Below are positions 32,801 to 42,100 of a stretch of DNA of 64,000 nt, in pieces. The DNA comes from Crossaster papposus. Lineage: Eukaryota; Echinodermata; Asteroidea; Velatida; Solasteridae. A program made the position numbers and the translations under genes. Each line of letters opens with the position of its first letter. Within the stretch, counting starts at the first letter, position 1. The DNA is taken from contig JBAIAA010000349.1 in the NCBI GenBank assembly GCA_037893245.1, positions 372,001 through 436,000 on the forward strand. Reading direction: 5' to 3'. The notes beneath the pieces were generated by a model, which saw nothing but the letters and a program-made list of their open reading frames with translations, ran no database searches and was not told where the DNA came from.

Positions 32801-33834
32801 TGGTGGCAGAAAATTGGAGAGATGTGCCAAGTATTTTGAACAAGGTCCGTCAGATGTCAAATTTAGTTTTGTTTAATTAATTAAGTCAAATTTAATTCCA
32901 CGTTTTGTTTGCAATCGTTAATACACATCCAGCTAGTCTGGTTCCTGACCCGGCAATTTCCCGACTTTCATGAATTGGTCTGTTTTGTCGTAGGGTCGGG
33001 GCACCAGACTACACGAACCTAATTCTCTTGATTAATTGGTGGCCATATGTGACCTGTTCCAACGAAACCCGGACAAAGTCGACTTTTTAGTTTTTCAGAT
33101 TTTGCTTTTTTCAAATTCTCTAGGTTCTCAGCTTTAAAATGATGTATCATTTACATATGTACCCCCACCCTATCTTCTGACAACCTAATTATGAGATAAA
33201 CAGCTTTGAAGTTCAGAAAAGCGTAATATTTCTATACACAAATGTTTCACAAAATTGACAAAAAAACACTTCTGGTAGACGGATTTTGTTCAAATTTGAG
33301 GAGATTGTAGGTTAATAGTTAGTGACCGAGGAAAACCTGAAACCTCAAAATGGTAAAATCCATCACGAAATGACTTCAGGAGTACATTGTGACAAAACAC
33401 ATTGTGCGACTTTGTCTGGGTTTCGTTGGAACAGGTCACATATATTCAAACATGCTCTAAATTTATTTATCTCCCTTCCCAACAGCCAAGTTGGTTCCCG
33501 TCGGTTACGGCATTAATAAACTACAAATCTGCTGCGTTGTCGAAGACGACAAGGTAAGTACATTATTCCTAACCCTACCAAATCCATCAACTATGAAATA
33601 TAAATCTCCTAGACCCCCAACCGTTTCTCAAAAATGACGAAAGCAAACGGTGTATACTACCTCACAGAGAAAGCAAATCCACAATATGGATAAAACAAAA
33701 GCTTGTACTTCGACGTTTCTATTTTCACAAATCTGTTCTATTCCCAACAGGTTGGCACAGACGACCTCGAGGAAAGTATCACCAGTTTCGAGCTGGTCCA
33801 GTCCATGGACATTGCAGCGTTCAACAAGATCTAG
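23752..33834 (+). CDS. EEF1B2: Translation elongation factor eEF1B, beta/alpha GEF subunit, complete 6-exon gene
   Basis: Guanine-nucleotide exchange subunit that recycles eEF1A-GDP to eEF1A-GTP during cytosolic translation. Exons 23752-23831, 26777-26899, 28680-28891, 31985-32110, 33486-33553 and 33751-33834 join in frame to 230 residues (human about 225). The N-terminus ([20 protein letters not shown]) is the GST-C-like domain that binds eEF1B gamma. An acidic linker of about residues 90-115 ends in DLFGSDDDD, the casein kinase 2 site motif. The C-terminal GEF domain runs from [17 protein letters not shown] through LVPVGYGI to AAFNKI. AATAAA is at 33980. It could alternatively be named EEF1D, but no leucine zipper is present. 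Confidence 0.96.
24263..25833. mobile_element. Non-autonomous element with inverted subterminal arrays
   Basis: The left end AGGTCAACTCGCCCCCTGAC is mirrored at the right by GTCAGGGGGCGAGTTGACCT. Behind each end is a tandem array of the 16-bp unit CGACTCGCCCCCTGAC (24265-24440; inverse 25675-25832). The core has no recognisable transposase; target duplication unclear. Lies in eEF1B intron 1. Confidence 0.75.
26418..26452 (+). repeat. Family A MITE fragment cut by a foldback insertion
   Basis: CTCAGCTCGGTGATGTTAAA and the following ATAATTTCGGCGTGAACT match the right end of family A and break off exactly where the 26452-26747 foldback element begins. Confidence 0.6.
26452..26747. repeat. Foldback MITE ending beside the eEF1B exon 2 acceptor
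   Basis: Ends CTACACTTAACAAAAATATA and its inverse. Long inner arms (26519-26605 and 26612-26697; TTGTCTTGATTTGTAAACAA) make almost the whole 296 bp a hairpin. It ends 29 nt before the exon 2 acceptor. Confidence 0.85.
26777..26899 (+). CDS. EEF1B2: eEF1B coding exon 2 (aa 27-68)
   Basis: Encodes [20 protein letters not shown] and [12 protein letters not shown]. Donor AG|GTGAGT splits Ser68. Confidence 0.95.
26970..27790 (+). repeat. Minisatellite with unit of about 37 bp
   Basis: About 20 units of the type GGCCGCTGTTAATGGACTGA followed by GCCAAACCGGGTTGGGGAT, broken at 27381-27510 by an unrelated stretch with ACTCGAGTACTAGC / GTACTC repeats. Lies in eEF1B intron 2. Confidence 0.9.
27813..28550 (+). 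mobile_element. Internally deleted piggyBac element
   Basis: TTAA sites flank it (27809-27812 and 28551-28554). Inverted termini are CCCTTTGCACGCTA and TAGCGTGCTAAGGG, typical piggyBac architecture. Subterminal GGCGACTCCAGTCGCCC / GGCGACTACAGTCGCCC hairpins lie at 27829-27883. At 738 bp it is far too short for a full transposase. Confidence 0.88.
28056..28301 (+). pseudogene. piggyBac transposase N-terminal remnant
   Basis: An ATG at 28056 opens an acidic segment ([19 protein letters not shown]) typical of piggyBac transposase N-termini. The acidic frame breaks near 28190; the rest of the catalytic region is missing. Confidence 0.6.
28680..28891 (+). CDS. EEF1B2: eEF1B coding exon 3 (aa 68-139)
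   Basis: Encodes [12 protein letters not shown], an Ala/Thr linker, then [20 protein letters not shown], the acidic CK2-site region. Donor A|GTAAGT. Confidence 0.95.
29065..29251 (-). repeat. MITE family A copy with internal deletion
   Basis: CTAACCAGTTCGCGCCGGG to CCGGCGCGAACTGGTTAA, 187 bp, shorter than the family's 242 bp. Lies in eEF1B intron 3. Confidence 0.8.
29260..29650 (-). repeat. Interspersed repeat G copy 2
   Basis: Inverse of 2740-3160 (ACTACAGAATACTACTTAGT, AGTGAGAGTACTGCATACTA). The most similar long repeat pair shared between NDUFS1 and eEF1B introns. Confidence 0.75.
30558..31075. repeat. MITE family D copy carrying a nested family C MITE
   Basis: GGGGCTAATTTCATAGAGCTGC starts a family D copy that is interrupted at a TTAA by a family C element (30598-30984) with both TTAA sites and ends AGGTAGTATAAACCATTGG / GTATACTACCT. 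Confidence 0.7.
31143..31411. repeat. MITE family D copy
   Basis: GGGGCTAATTTCATAGAGCT to CTATGAAATTGGCCCC, with the GCTTAGCACAA-type core. Confidence 0.8.
31760..31975 (+). repeat. Two tandem tRNA-derived SINE segments
   Basis: Two tRNA-like units with A-boxes TAGCTCGGTGAG and TAGCTCAGTCGGTAG and B-boxes GGTTCAAACCC and GGTTTAAATCC lie directly upstream of the exon 4 acceptor. Confidence 0.65.
31985..32110 (+). CDS. EEF1B2: eEF1B coding exon 4 (aa 139-181)
   Basis: Encodes [18 protein letters not shown] and [11 protein letters not shown], the start of the GEF domain. Acceptor GACAG|AA, donor T|GTAAGT. Confidence 0.95.
33047..33443. repeat. MITE with GTGACCTGTTCCAACGAAAC ends
   Basis: The left end GTGACCTGTTCCAACGAAAC is mirrored by GTTTCGTTGGAACAGGTCAC at the right; TATGT flanks. 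It ends 42 nt before the eEF1B exon 5 acceptor. Confidence 0.8.
33486..33553 (+). CDS. EEF1B2: eEF1B coding exon 5 (aa 181-203)
   Basis: Encodes [20 protein letters not shown], the conserved GEF core. Donor AAG|GTAAGT. Confidence 0.95.
33751..33834 (+). CDS. EEF1B2: eEF1B coding exon 6 (aa 204-230) and stop
   Basis: Encodes [20 protein letters not shown] and ends AAFNKI-TAG, the invariant family C-terminus. Confidence 0.95.
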   Translation, partial: VGTDDLEESITSFELVQSMDIAAFNKI

Positions 33835-33979
33835 AGAGACCAAATTGCGGCAGTAGATTGGATTAAAATGGTTTCAACTGCCAAACTCAATCAAGAATTG
33901 TCCTTGAATGTTTCCCAATAATGCAGGCTTCCCAAGTATTCCTACTTTCCTACTCCTACGATTTTCTACTTTCTGACAA

Positions 33980-33985
33980 ATAAAA
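33980..33985 (+). terminator. eEF1B polyadenylation signal
   Basis: AATAAA lies 146 nt after the stop codon, followed by T-rich sequence. Confidence 0.75.
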
Positions 33986-34399
33986 TGTCATTCAGTATTT
34001 CTTTAAAAAACAGTGCGTCAAATTGTTGTAGTATCTGAATCGCAAAATGAAGGGCTACATGCAGAGTTGTAGTCTAGTCGACCACAAGTCACTCAAGTCT
34101 TTAGTCAACTCGCAAGCTATTTAAATGAGCTTTGACAAAAGCATTCCCTTGTTATCGTTCCTCTTGGTGCTTGCGAAATGCGAATGACTGGATTACAACA
34201 ACCTTTGCTCCTTTGCTCTCATATAGCCATTCCCCTCGAGACATTATTGGATAGCTGACTCCGTCTCCTAGTAGCAGGTTGTTTTGATCTCTTATCTTCC
34301 CACTCTGACTCTGAAGCTCAAGCAAGGTCTTGGATCTACATGTGCATAGTTCACAAGTTTTCTTACTGGATATAGCAAGACTATAGTAACTGGCACAAA

Positions 34400-34750
34400 G
34401 ATTGCCATTAAACCAACTAACAACCCTTGCTTCGGGGCCTTAGTACTGCAACTGTACTTCCAAGCGCTTAGTTGAAGATGCAGCACAAGTGTTGCGTGTA
34501 CAGAAACATGCCAAATGAGGCTCATGGTGCTGTAGATATGGACGAGTATCAATGTCCTCCAAAGTCCTATTTGTTCCACAAAGATTGCCATAAGTGCCAT
34601 TAAACCAACTAACAACCCTTGCTTCAGGGCAGTAGTACTTCTAAGCGCTTAGTTGTAGATGCAGCACAAGTGTTGCGTGTACAGAAACATGCCAAATGAG
34701 GCTCATGGTGCTGTAGATATGGATGAGTATCAATGTCCTCCAAAGTCCAA
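34400..34750. repeat. Tandem duplication of about 185 bp
   Basis: CATGCCAAATGAGGCTCATG and surrounding sequence occur at about 34507 and 34690 with few differences, which points to a recent duplication. Confidence 0.85.
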
Positions 34751-35504
34751 ATTTGTTCCCATTTTTTTTTTTTTTTTTGATCCCACTTCTGCAACTTTTT
34801 AATGTTCGTCTGCTTGAAAGTCTGCTTATGTGACCATGTCCAAAAAATCTCCTAGTTGGATTATAAATACAATACAGATTTTGTTAAATGTGAATTCCAC
34901 CAAAACCAGCTCTTCCTTTGAACTACAAACACACACACTCCATTATGGAAAACTCTAAACCTTTTGGGGGGAGCATGGTCTTTGAAACCGTAGTCCATAA
35001 TGTACCCACATGGAACATTACCACCTTATTCAGCTTCTGAGATGAAACGCGCATGCAGCATTAGGTTTTTGTATACAAGGACATAAACATGGCACATCTT
35101 TGGAAGGGAGATTTGTTTTCCAAATATGACTGTACTTTATAATGTGTTAGTGTTCCCAAAGTAATCATGTATCTTGATTCAAAGACAAATAAAGAAGATA
35201 ATTCTGAAGATTTCAATGTCTCTGTAAACATACTGTTTAACACCGGCCCAACCACACTTTTATTCCCATTCATAAATACTTTTTCGGTCACAAAAAATCA
35301 AAACTTAATTTTTGAAATGTCCCTCTAGCTATATAATGGAGTGTCCAGCTCACAGGATTTAAACACCTTTTATGGACATTGACTCGCAAGACCATGAAAT
35401 ACTGACTCGCTGGTAGCCTATAAGGATTGTTAACATTCAACCAATAAAACTGAAAAAGGCACTGGAAAAGTGTTTAAGACCAGCCAGTTTATCTTTATCA
35501 TCCG

Positions 35505-35830
35505 TTTAATCAGTTCGCGTATGCACAGTCTTTTCTAGATGTTTTCCTGATAACACGTCAAAATAAAGGCCGGAAATATCTGTCGGCGACCAAGGCTAGG
35601 CATATGAAACAATAAATGGGACGGAGAGAACCCCAATTCCTTTGTGGTGGTCATTGTGCATAGGTATGGGGGACTAGGAGGGAGTCGCTCGGTCCCATGT
35701 GTTGCTAGGTACAAGGCTGGGTGTGCTTCCCACAGATTTAGTTTCGAGAAAAATAATTCAATGTGAAAATAATCCTGGTGCAAACTGGTTAATAAATTAT
35801 TAACCAGTTTGCACCAGGATTATTTTAATA
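35505..35830. repeat. Family A MITE plus head-to-head terminal palindrome
   Basis: A diverged family A copy ends AATCCTGGTGCAAACTGGTT at 35790 and is followed after a few bases by the exact inverse (AACCAGTTTGCACCAGGATT), making a perfect palindrome at 35767-35826. Confidence 0.75.
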
Positions 35831-36176
35831 ATGACCAATTGAAATGTCTCAGGTATTTATGTCTAGTTAGCAGAAAGCTAGATCTAATATTTCAATAAGT
35901 CGCTGTCAACTCTCAATTTTTCAAGGCACTTCAGCCTTGCTCTAGGGTAAAAAATATTCCTGAGAACATTTGGCTAGAAAAAAGATAAACAATAGCTGGA
36001 TTCGAACCACAGACCTTTCGATCCATAGCTCACCTCTCTAGCAACTAGGCTATTGGCGAGTTGGTTGAGGAAGCTGTACAGTAGCTGAGTTGCCATTGTT
36101 CTTTCTCATAAATATACATTTACGCACAACCGGCTGTTAAACAAATAATAATCACAAAATGCTTCACGGGTTAGTA

Positions 36177-36322
36177 TTAACCAGTGCGCGGCGGAGGACG
36201 TATACACACGCAAAATTGTCCTGAGATTCAAAATGTATGACACATAAACACGTCATGAGCAAGGCCGGAAATGCATGGGTGTGCTTTCTGGTACCATTGG
36301 CCTGAACCCGCCTCGGATCAAG
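36177..36322 (+). repeat. MITE family A copy, truncated, in CYTH 3' flank
   Basis: TTAACCAGTGCGCGGCGG through the core to CCCGCCTCGGATCA; it stops 48 nt from the CYTH stop codon, so it probably forms part of that gene's 3' UTR. Confidence 0.75.
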
Positions 36323-36369
36323 TTAAGTGTCTTCCAATATTTCAGGTAGTTTAGACCATCGGGCTCCCG

Positions 36370-36516
36370 CTATTGGCCATTGCCCTCGACATTCTGCAGT
36401 ATGAGATCCATGTAGGCGCAGGATATCAGGTCACTTGGCTGGATGCCAAGTTGCTCCATGAGGTCATCGGCTATTTTGGTCCCGTCAGCCGTGGTCTGAT
36501 GGGGTTGCATCATCAC
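36370..36516 (-). CDS. CYTH gene coding exon 4 (aa 133-180) and stop
   Basis: Encodes ADDLMEQLGIQPSDLISCAY and the C-terminal helix; stop TAG at 36370-36372. Confidence 0.88.
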   Translation of the reverse strand: MMMQPHQTTADGTKIADDLMEQLGIQPSDLISCAYMDLILQNVEGNGQ

Positions 36517-39500
36517 CTGGAAACGGTAGGAGTTAAACATTTAGTTTAGCAATCAAATGCCCCCCAAAAGGATCTTCTTTTTGATGGACACAATTCTGCC
36601 AAAAAGAACAAATAACGAAGGCATTTTTGAAATAGAATGTTTTACGTCATTTTAAGAGTATTTTGGTGATTTTGGTGACTATACAAATGCATTCTATTCC
36701 ATGTGTCAATGAATGAAAATATTCTTACCATTGCAAAACATTCATTATTCGTTTTATATAACACCCAAGTAGATGCCAATTTGTAGGTTTGTAGATGTCA
36801 AGTAGTTTGTCATTTTATTGGAGGATGGAACTATAATAATAAACCAAATTTACAAAATTGTAATATGGAGGGCGTTTTGTACTTTCGGTCTAGCGTGCAG
36901 TGTGGAGTGTCGTGGCCGGGCGGTTAAGAACTCGGTTTTCTGTTCCGCAGAGCGCGGGTTCGAGTCCCGGTGTCGACACGTGTGTCCTTAAGCAAGACAA
37001 TTAAACCACTATTGCTTCGTCCTTCGGATGGGACGTAAAGCTGTAGGTCTCGTGCGTTGTGTAATGCACGTAAAAGAACCCAGTAACACTCTTCGCCAAG
37101 AGAAGGGGTTCGCCCCGGTGTTCCTGGCAGCGCCTCGGAATAGGAAACTAGATAGATGGCGCTTTACAAATGCATGATCATCATCATCATCAATAGATCA
37201 AAAGGGATGTGACAAAAAATGCACGGTCATGACCTCCGACATGACCTCTGTCATGACCTACATCATGGCGGAGGTCATGAAGGTGGTCATGAGGGAGGTC
37301 ATGCAATGGTGTGACTAATGAATGCCGCGTGACCTACAATCCTCCAATCAAATGACGTTAAATATAAGTTGCTATTCACCCTACTTTAGATTTTAGATCC
37401 ATTAACAAAAAGTATTTTTTGTCGAACAACTCCAAACCTCGAGTTCCATGAAGCTTCCCAGCTCATCCACCTCATCGATATGAACCCTGGTCTGTCCCAC
37501 CATGATCAATGTTCTCGTCTTTTTGACCACGCCTTTCACTCCTAGGGCTTGGCTCAGTGTCAACTACAAAAAAAGAAAGTGGACGCCCCCGACGTCAACA
37601 ACAAAGAAATGTAAACATTAGATGTAAAAGTAGAATATAGTTGAACATCGGAAAACAAAACTACCTAATTATTATGAAACACTTTACTTGACCATCACCG
37701 TCAGTAAATAAACTGACTACCGTCAGTTTAGGGATCCAGTACCCATCCTAACAGATCTCAACAAAACCTGGGGCCAATTTCATAAAACATGTAAGCACAA
37801 AAATAGTTTTGCTCAGTAAAAACAGTAAAAACAGTTTTCAGGCTAAGCAAATTGTTGTGCTTACATGTTTTATGAAATTGGTCCCTGGTGTTTGGAGGAA
37901 TAACTGGATGGGGATTGTTAGAATTGTTTTTTTTAAGTGGGGGGGGGGGAGAGGGGGTGACATTGACTTTAAAATACTGCAATTCTAGCTGTTGGTTTTC
38001 GAAGGATTTTGCGGCTCTCTCACTTTCAGTTGATCCGGATGATGGGATTCAGTGACAGAGAACTTGGACAGCTTGGGTCCGGTGGTGTCAGGCCTGTCGT
38101 AGAACACTAACTGGGAGAGTTTGGTTGGATCCTCCTGTTATAGACACAGAACAAAAAAGACTGGATTCACGAAGAGTATAGTGCATCAATTGAAGAGAAT
38201 TTGAAAAAAGGAAACTAACAAACCAAAGAGCTCCATTTTAAAGTCTCAAAATTTAGACACCAGGGCCCAATTCCATAAAAGCATTCTAACTTACTTAGTA
38301 CATGTATATTACTAGGTTTTAGCAAGATTCCAAATGCCTAGTTGGTTGCTTGCTAGCAATCAACTAAATCGCATTCCATAACACCATTCTATGAAACCTT
38401 CTTAGTTGCTTGCTTGCAGCTTGCTAGAATGGTGTGGGGTTTGCATAATCGCCAAAGTACATGGTCAGTTTGAGTTAACAATAGGGAAAGAGTTCAAATC
38501 AGGTCATGCTGTGGGTTGTATTGTCAATGCATTCCTCTGTTCCCTATTTAGGGTATGTACATTTGTATCAGCCTAAGCACACGTTTCAGAAATGGCTAAT
38601 TCAGTGTTTCAAATCAAAAAAGAGGAAAGAAGCCTTATAATTACTCGACTCAGGAAAATCTGTCCTTGACTATGCGCATAAGGATGTCAATACAAATTCC
38701 CAAAAGATGAAAGATTGAAAGTGACTTAGAATGGTGCTAAGGATTTAGACATACCCCAAACCTATTCTAATTTTAGCAAGCAACTAGGAGTAGGAACCTT
38801 GCTAAGCGTATAATGGTTTTATGGAATATATTTAGCAAGTAACTAGAGATAAAAAAGGAAGTTAGCAACCAACTAGGCTTAGAATGCTTTTATGGAATTG
38901 GCTCCAGACATTTAATCGATAGGGGTGTCGGAACATAGCTTTGTGTTATGGAAGATGTGATATCGCGATGTGATATCGCTATGGAAAGCGCTGCTGGATG
39001 GACAGAATTGAGCTGCCGGGTTTTGGTAACACGGAAAACAGGTAACAAACGCTCGATGGAAAGTGCCTGCTGAATGGACAGAATCCCGAGGTCAAGATGC
39101 AGTCTTCTTCGCCTAAATAATCACCGAATCTGCTCTTCCAACGAGCTGATATTCCATAGACTAGCTCATACCCGCTCCAGTCCGCAATTTTCCATTTCAT
39201 TTTGTTTAACCAGTTCGCGCTGGGATTATTTTAACATCACCAAGCCGACGCGTGTGATTATTTTTAACGAAACTCGATCCGAAGCAGGTTCAGGCCGCCA
39301 GTACCTGGAAGCACACCCACGCATTTCCGGCCTTGCTCGCTGCTGACAGACATTTCCCGCCTTGCTCGTGGCGTGTTTATGTGTCATCCGTTTTGAATCT
39401 GGGGAAAACTTTGCTGTTGATATTCGTCATCCGGCGCGAACTGGTTAATAGAAATTACCTTAAATTCCCGTAGTTTGAGCCTGCCGTTAGGGCAATGGAA

Positions 39501-39617
39501 GAACGTGTCTTCCTGGTGTAGTACTTCTTGCGTGCTGTTACCGCTCAGATCTTGGGCTTTCTTCCTGACCAAGTCCGGCTCTCTGATGTAGGCTTTGATC
39601 TCCACATTGGACGGCAT
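36370..39617 (-). CDS. CYTH-domain protein (CyaB / thiamine triphosphatase-like), complete 4-exon gene
   Basis: The CYTH family forms a metal-dependent triphosphate tunnel that hydrolyses or cyclises triphosphorylated substrates. Exons 39459-39617, 38024-38134, 37438-37563 and 36370-36516 join in frame to 180 residues, the length of CyaB-type proteins. The N-terminal strand reads NVEIKAYI, where family members have E.E.K, so one acidic position is Asn. Further strands are GRLKLREF, LVFYDRPDTTGPK, VVKKTRTLIMVGQTRVHIDE and LGSFMELE, with the expected alternating charged residues. No signal peptide or membrane segment, so probably cytosolic. It could be a triphosphatase rather than a cyclase; the substrate cannot be told from sequence. 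The start ATG at 39617 gives the family-typical N-terminus. Confidence 0.88.
36895..37192 (+). repeat. Near full-length tRNA-derived SINE
   Basis: The tRNA-like head (A-box GTGGCCGGGCGGTTAAG, B-box GGTTCGAGTCCCGG) is followed by a body with CTTCGGATGGGACGTAAAGC and CGCCCCGGTGTTCCTGGCAG, ending in an ATC/CAT repeat tail. RNA polymerase III-type head, so this is a SINE and not a functional tRNA gene. Confidence 0.85.
37225..37310. repeat. Cluster of TGACCT / AGGTCA half-sites
   Basis: Three TGACCT in direct order (spacing about 13-14 bp) are followed by AGGTCA, TGGTCA and AGGTCA in the opposite sense; the whole block is an imperfect palindrome. The hexamer is the nuclear-receptor half-site. 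Lies in CYTH intron 3. Confidence 0.6.
37438..37563 (-). CDS. CYTH gene coding exon 3 (aa 91-132)
   Basis: Encodes ALGVKGVVKKTRTLIMVGQT and VHIDEVDELGSFMELE, the central tunnel strands. Acceptor TGTAG|T, donor GAG|GTTTGG. Confidence 0.9.
37770..37886. repeat. MITE family D, short copy
   Basis: GGGGCCAATTTCATAAAACA to ATGTTTTATGAAATTGGTCC, 117 bp with a large internal deletion. Confidence 0.8.
38024..38134 (-). CDS. CYTH gene coding exon 2 (aa 54-90)
   Basis: Encodes LSQLVFYDRPDTTGPKLSKF. Acceptor AACAG|G, donor AAA|GTGAGA. Confidence 0.88.
38273..38896. repeat. MITE with GGGCCCAATTCCATAAAAGC ends
   Basis: The left end CCCAATTCCATAAAAGCATT is mirrored by AATGCTTTTATGGAATTGGC; internal TAGTTGCTTGCTAG repeats. 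Lies in CYTH intron 1. Confidence 0.8.
39206..39448 (-). repeat. MITE family A, full-length copy
   Basis: TTAACCAGTTCGCGCTGGG to CCGGCGCGAACTGGTTAA, 243 bp. Its right TTAA is 10 nt from the CYTH exon 1 donor. Confidence 0.9.
39459..39617 (-). CDS. CYTH gene coding exon 1 (aa 1-53)
   Basis: Starts MPSNVEIKAYI and ends HCPNGRLKLREFK at donor AAG|GTAATT. A family A MITE begins 10 nt into the intron. Confidence 0.9.
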
Positions 39618-39756
39618 TGTGTAAAGGCGGGGAAAACGGTAGAATGTACAAAGTGTGGAAGCTGTAAAGTTGTGGTAATAACAAATTTAAAAAAATTGAG
39701 AAGTCAGATGTGTTGACAGTGAGCGAGACACTTCTTAGACTAGTATACTTTTACAT

Positions 39757-40340
39757 AGTCCGAGTAACTAGGACCCTACTTATCGCTTTTTAACATCTGG
39801 ACATGATCTGGCGATAGTACTACCATAGAGCATAATTAATGCTCTATCATTTGTCTATGGTTGTGTAGTAGTAGGGTCCGAGAGAGTTCCAATGGGTTTT
39901 TACATTTAAATCAAAATGCTACTTTGCCCAAATGTTTGCGCGCGACGGAATACACTGACCTGTGACATCGCAGAGCACCCCTGCGTATAGTGGTACGGTC
40001 GGCATGCACTATTTAAAAAAATCATAGTGTCCGAGGCAGCTTGCGGAATTAAGCTGAAAATTTCAGCTTTTTATCCGAATCGTGAGTAAACCTTAGAACA
40101 ACAATCTTGTACAACAATCTTTATCGTTGATGTGTACTTGTTTCTCAAATGGCTTATCAAGTACTTTTGTGGCCATTTTGAGAATGAAATCTTAATGTTT
40201 CTTTGGGCAAACATTTGGGCAAAGTGGCATTTTCCTTTAAATGCAAAAAACCCAATGTAACTCCCTAGGACCCTACTATCGCCAGATCATGTCCAGATGT
40301 TAAAAAAGCGATAAGTAGGGTCCTAGTTACTCGGACCACT
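39757..40340. repeat. Foldback element upstream of the CYTH gene
   Basis: CCGAGTAACTAGGACCCTAC at the left is mirrored by GTAGGGTCCTAGTTACTCGG at the right. Inner arms CAATGGGTTTTTACATTTAA / TTAAATGCAAAAAACCCAAT pair too. It starts about 140 bp upstream of the CYTH start codon. Confidence 0.85.
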
Positions 40341-41524
40341 AACTTATACACAAGATTCCTTGCTTGTACATGTAGTTGTAATGTTTCCCGACGAACGTTT
40401 GGTTTTGCTGATGCTGCAGTCAAGTAATGTACACCTGCAATAAAATTATGTAGATTCCAAGAAATCATTGGTAATTAATATTTGGAACAGTTTTTCAAAC
40501 CACATTTCCTATTAAATGATTTTCTTTCGGGACAAAAAAAGTTCAGAATATTTAAAGCCAGAAACATAAATAATTCTGCTTCCGGTTACCTGCTCGACCC
40601 TCGTGTTAGGCCCCAATCCTAACTTTTTTATCGGCAAATTAAAACAAACAAACAAACAAATGAAGAAACAAAAAAATAGAAGAGAAAAAAAAACCCAACA
40701 ACAATAATAACCCTATATCTTCTTTCTTCACAAAACGCTTCTCAACAACCTGTTTACGTCTACTACTTACGTACATGCACATTCGTTATTTTTTTCAGAA
40801 GAAACCGGTTTTTTTCTTCAAGTTTTAATACAACAAGTTCCCTTGCACGGGTGCACGAGTGGCATTCACATACAGTGATATGATGAAAACACAGAAGTGC
40901 GTTGGTGTTTTATTTGGCGGTCACCGTAAACAGTCATATTAACCATGGAGTTTATTCCTCCATGTCATAACCAAGGACTGGTTCGGAAGGTATTTGTTGT
41001 GTTGGTAAATTTCTTTAAGAATTCACAACTTGCGATAATTACGCACAATCGTCTAAAACTCAAATCCCCAAAACGATCAACCAAAGAGAAACAGAGAACC
41101 AAAATGAGCGCCAAAACGTACCCCTGGTTCCCGCCGCGCGCAAATTGCCAAAGAAGGCATGATGTTACATACATACATATGCGGCAACCAGTGTAAAGTT
41201 TACCGTCCGGCCGGTCATGTACGTTTATTGCTCCATGTTTCGACTCGCCAGCATTTGTACACTTTAGTAATTAGCTGTATAATTACATATAGCTCATATA
41301 GCTGTAAAAATATTGTTTGGCTCGACTTATCATTAAAGCATTCACTTTACGGCTCCCACTTTACATATTGTTTTCGGTGGTTGTGAAAGCTCATGCCTAC
41401 AAAAATACGGTTAGGCCTATAGACTATAGGGACGGTACATCATTTTTAGAAGGCGCGCGTTGCCAAATTTTAGTAGTACTTTTAGACATTCGCCGAATGC
41501 ACTCACTACTGAGGTACGACCAGG
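40341..41524. other. Intergenic, no gene seen
   Basis: AT-rich spacer between the divergent CYTH and methyltransferase genes. Short open frames here show no family motif or splice context. Confidence 0.5.
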
Positions 41525-41754
41525 GGGCCAATTTCATAGAGCTGCTAAGCAAAAAAAATTGCTTAGCACAAAAAGTCTTGCTCATTAAAAACAGGTTACC
41601 AACCAAAATTATACGTGTTTTTTCATGCTAAGCAAAAAAACAGCTGATTATCAATCCAGAACAATAAAGATCAGGGGAAATCTTGTTTTTGCCAAGGACA
41701 AATTGTCATGCTAAGCAAATATTTGTGCTTAGCAGCTCTATGAAATTGGCCCCA
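41525..41754. repeat. MITE family D copy
   Basis: GGGGCCAATTTCATAGAGCT to AGCTCTATGAAATTGGCCCC, 230 bp. Confidence 0.85.
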
Positions 41755-41980
41755 GTACCTCCTGTAGCATGACCTAGTAAAATTGACCTTGTTGCCTATG
41801 CAGCGTCGTGCGCGCACCGTCTAGTACGTACGGTACTGCAGATTGAGGGCAAAAAAATGGCGCATCCCTATAGTCACGCAGGCCTTTGGTCCTTTATATA
41901 TTTTAACAACTTCAATACACATAGGGACTCGTTTAGAGCCTTTTTCTTTTGAACCTGTTCAATCAAATGAAAAAGCATGG

Positions 41981-42100
41981 GATTAAGTTATAGATAATGC
42001 CCGAGTTACGCGCCATTCGTGGGTAATAATGTCCCGAGGGCGAAGCCCGAGGGACATTATTACCCACGAATGGCGCGTTAACGAGGGCATTATCTGACTT
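41981..42100. repeat. TTAA-flanked hairpin, near perfect
   Basis: AGATAATGCCCGAGTTACGC / GCGTTAACGAGGGCATTATC and CCATTCGTGGGTAATAATGT / ACATTATTACCCACGAATGG form arms of about 50 bp around the loop GAGGGCGAAGCCCGAG. TTAA lies at both outer edges. Confidence 0.85.

Larger units (their letters stand above)
33990..36176. other. Intergenic spacer between convergent eEF1B and CYTH genes
   Basis: No gene seen. It holds a tandem duplication of about 185 bp (34400-34750, GCAGCACAAGTGTTGCGTGT twice), a T-run near 34760, a degraded family A copy (35505-35792) and an SINE-like antisense segment (about 35990-36070). Confidence 0.6.

Noticed and set aside
28892-33750. Intron-hosted snoRNAs in the eEF1B gene, as in vertebrates
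   Set aside because: I looked for box C/D and H/ACA layouts in the eEF1B introns and saw no convincing candidate; a covariance search would be needed.
36905-36970. Possible functional tRNA gene
   Set aside because: Has A- and B-boxes but continues into a SINE body and a repeat tail.
37178-37192. Short (ATC)n and other array-like repeats considered as CRISPR
   Set aside because: Tandem repeats here have no unique spacers, and the genome is clearly eukaryotic.
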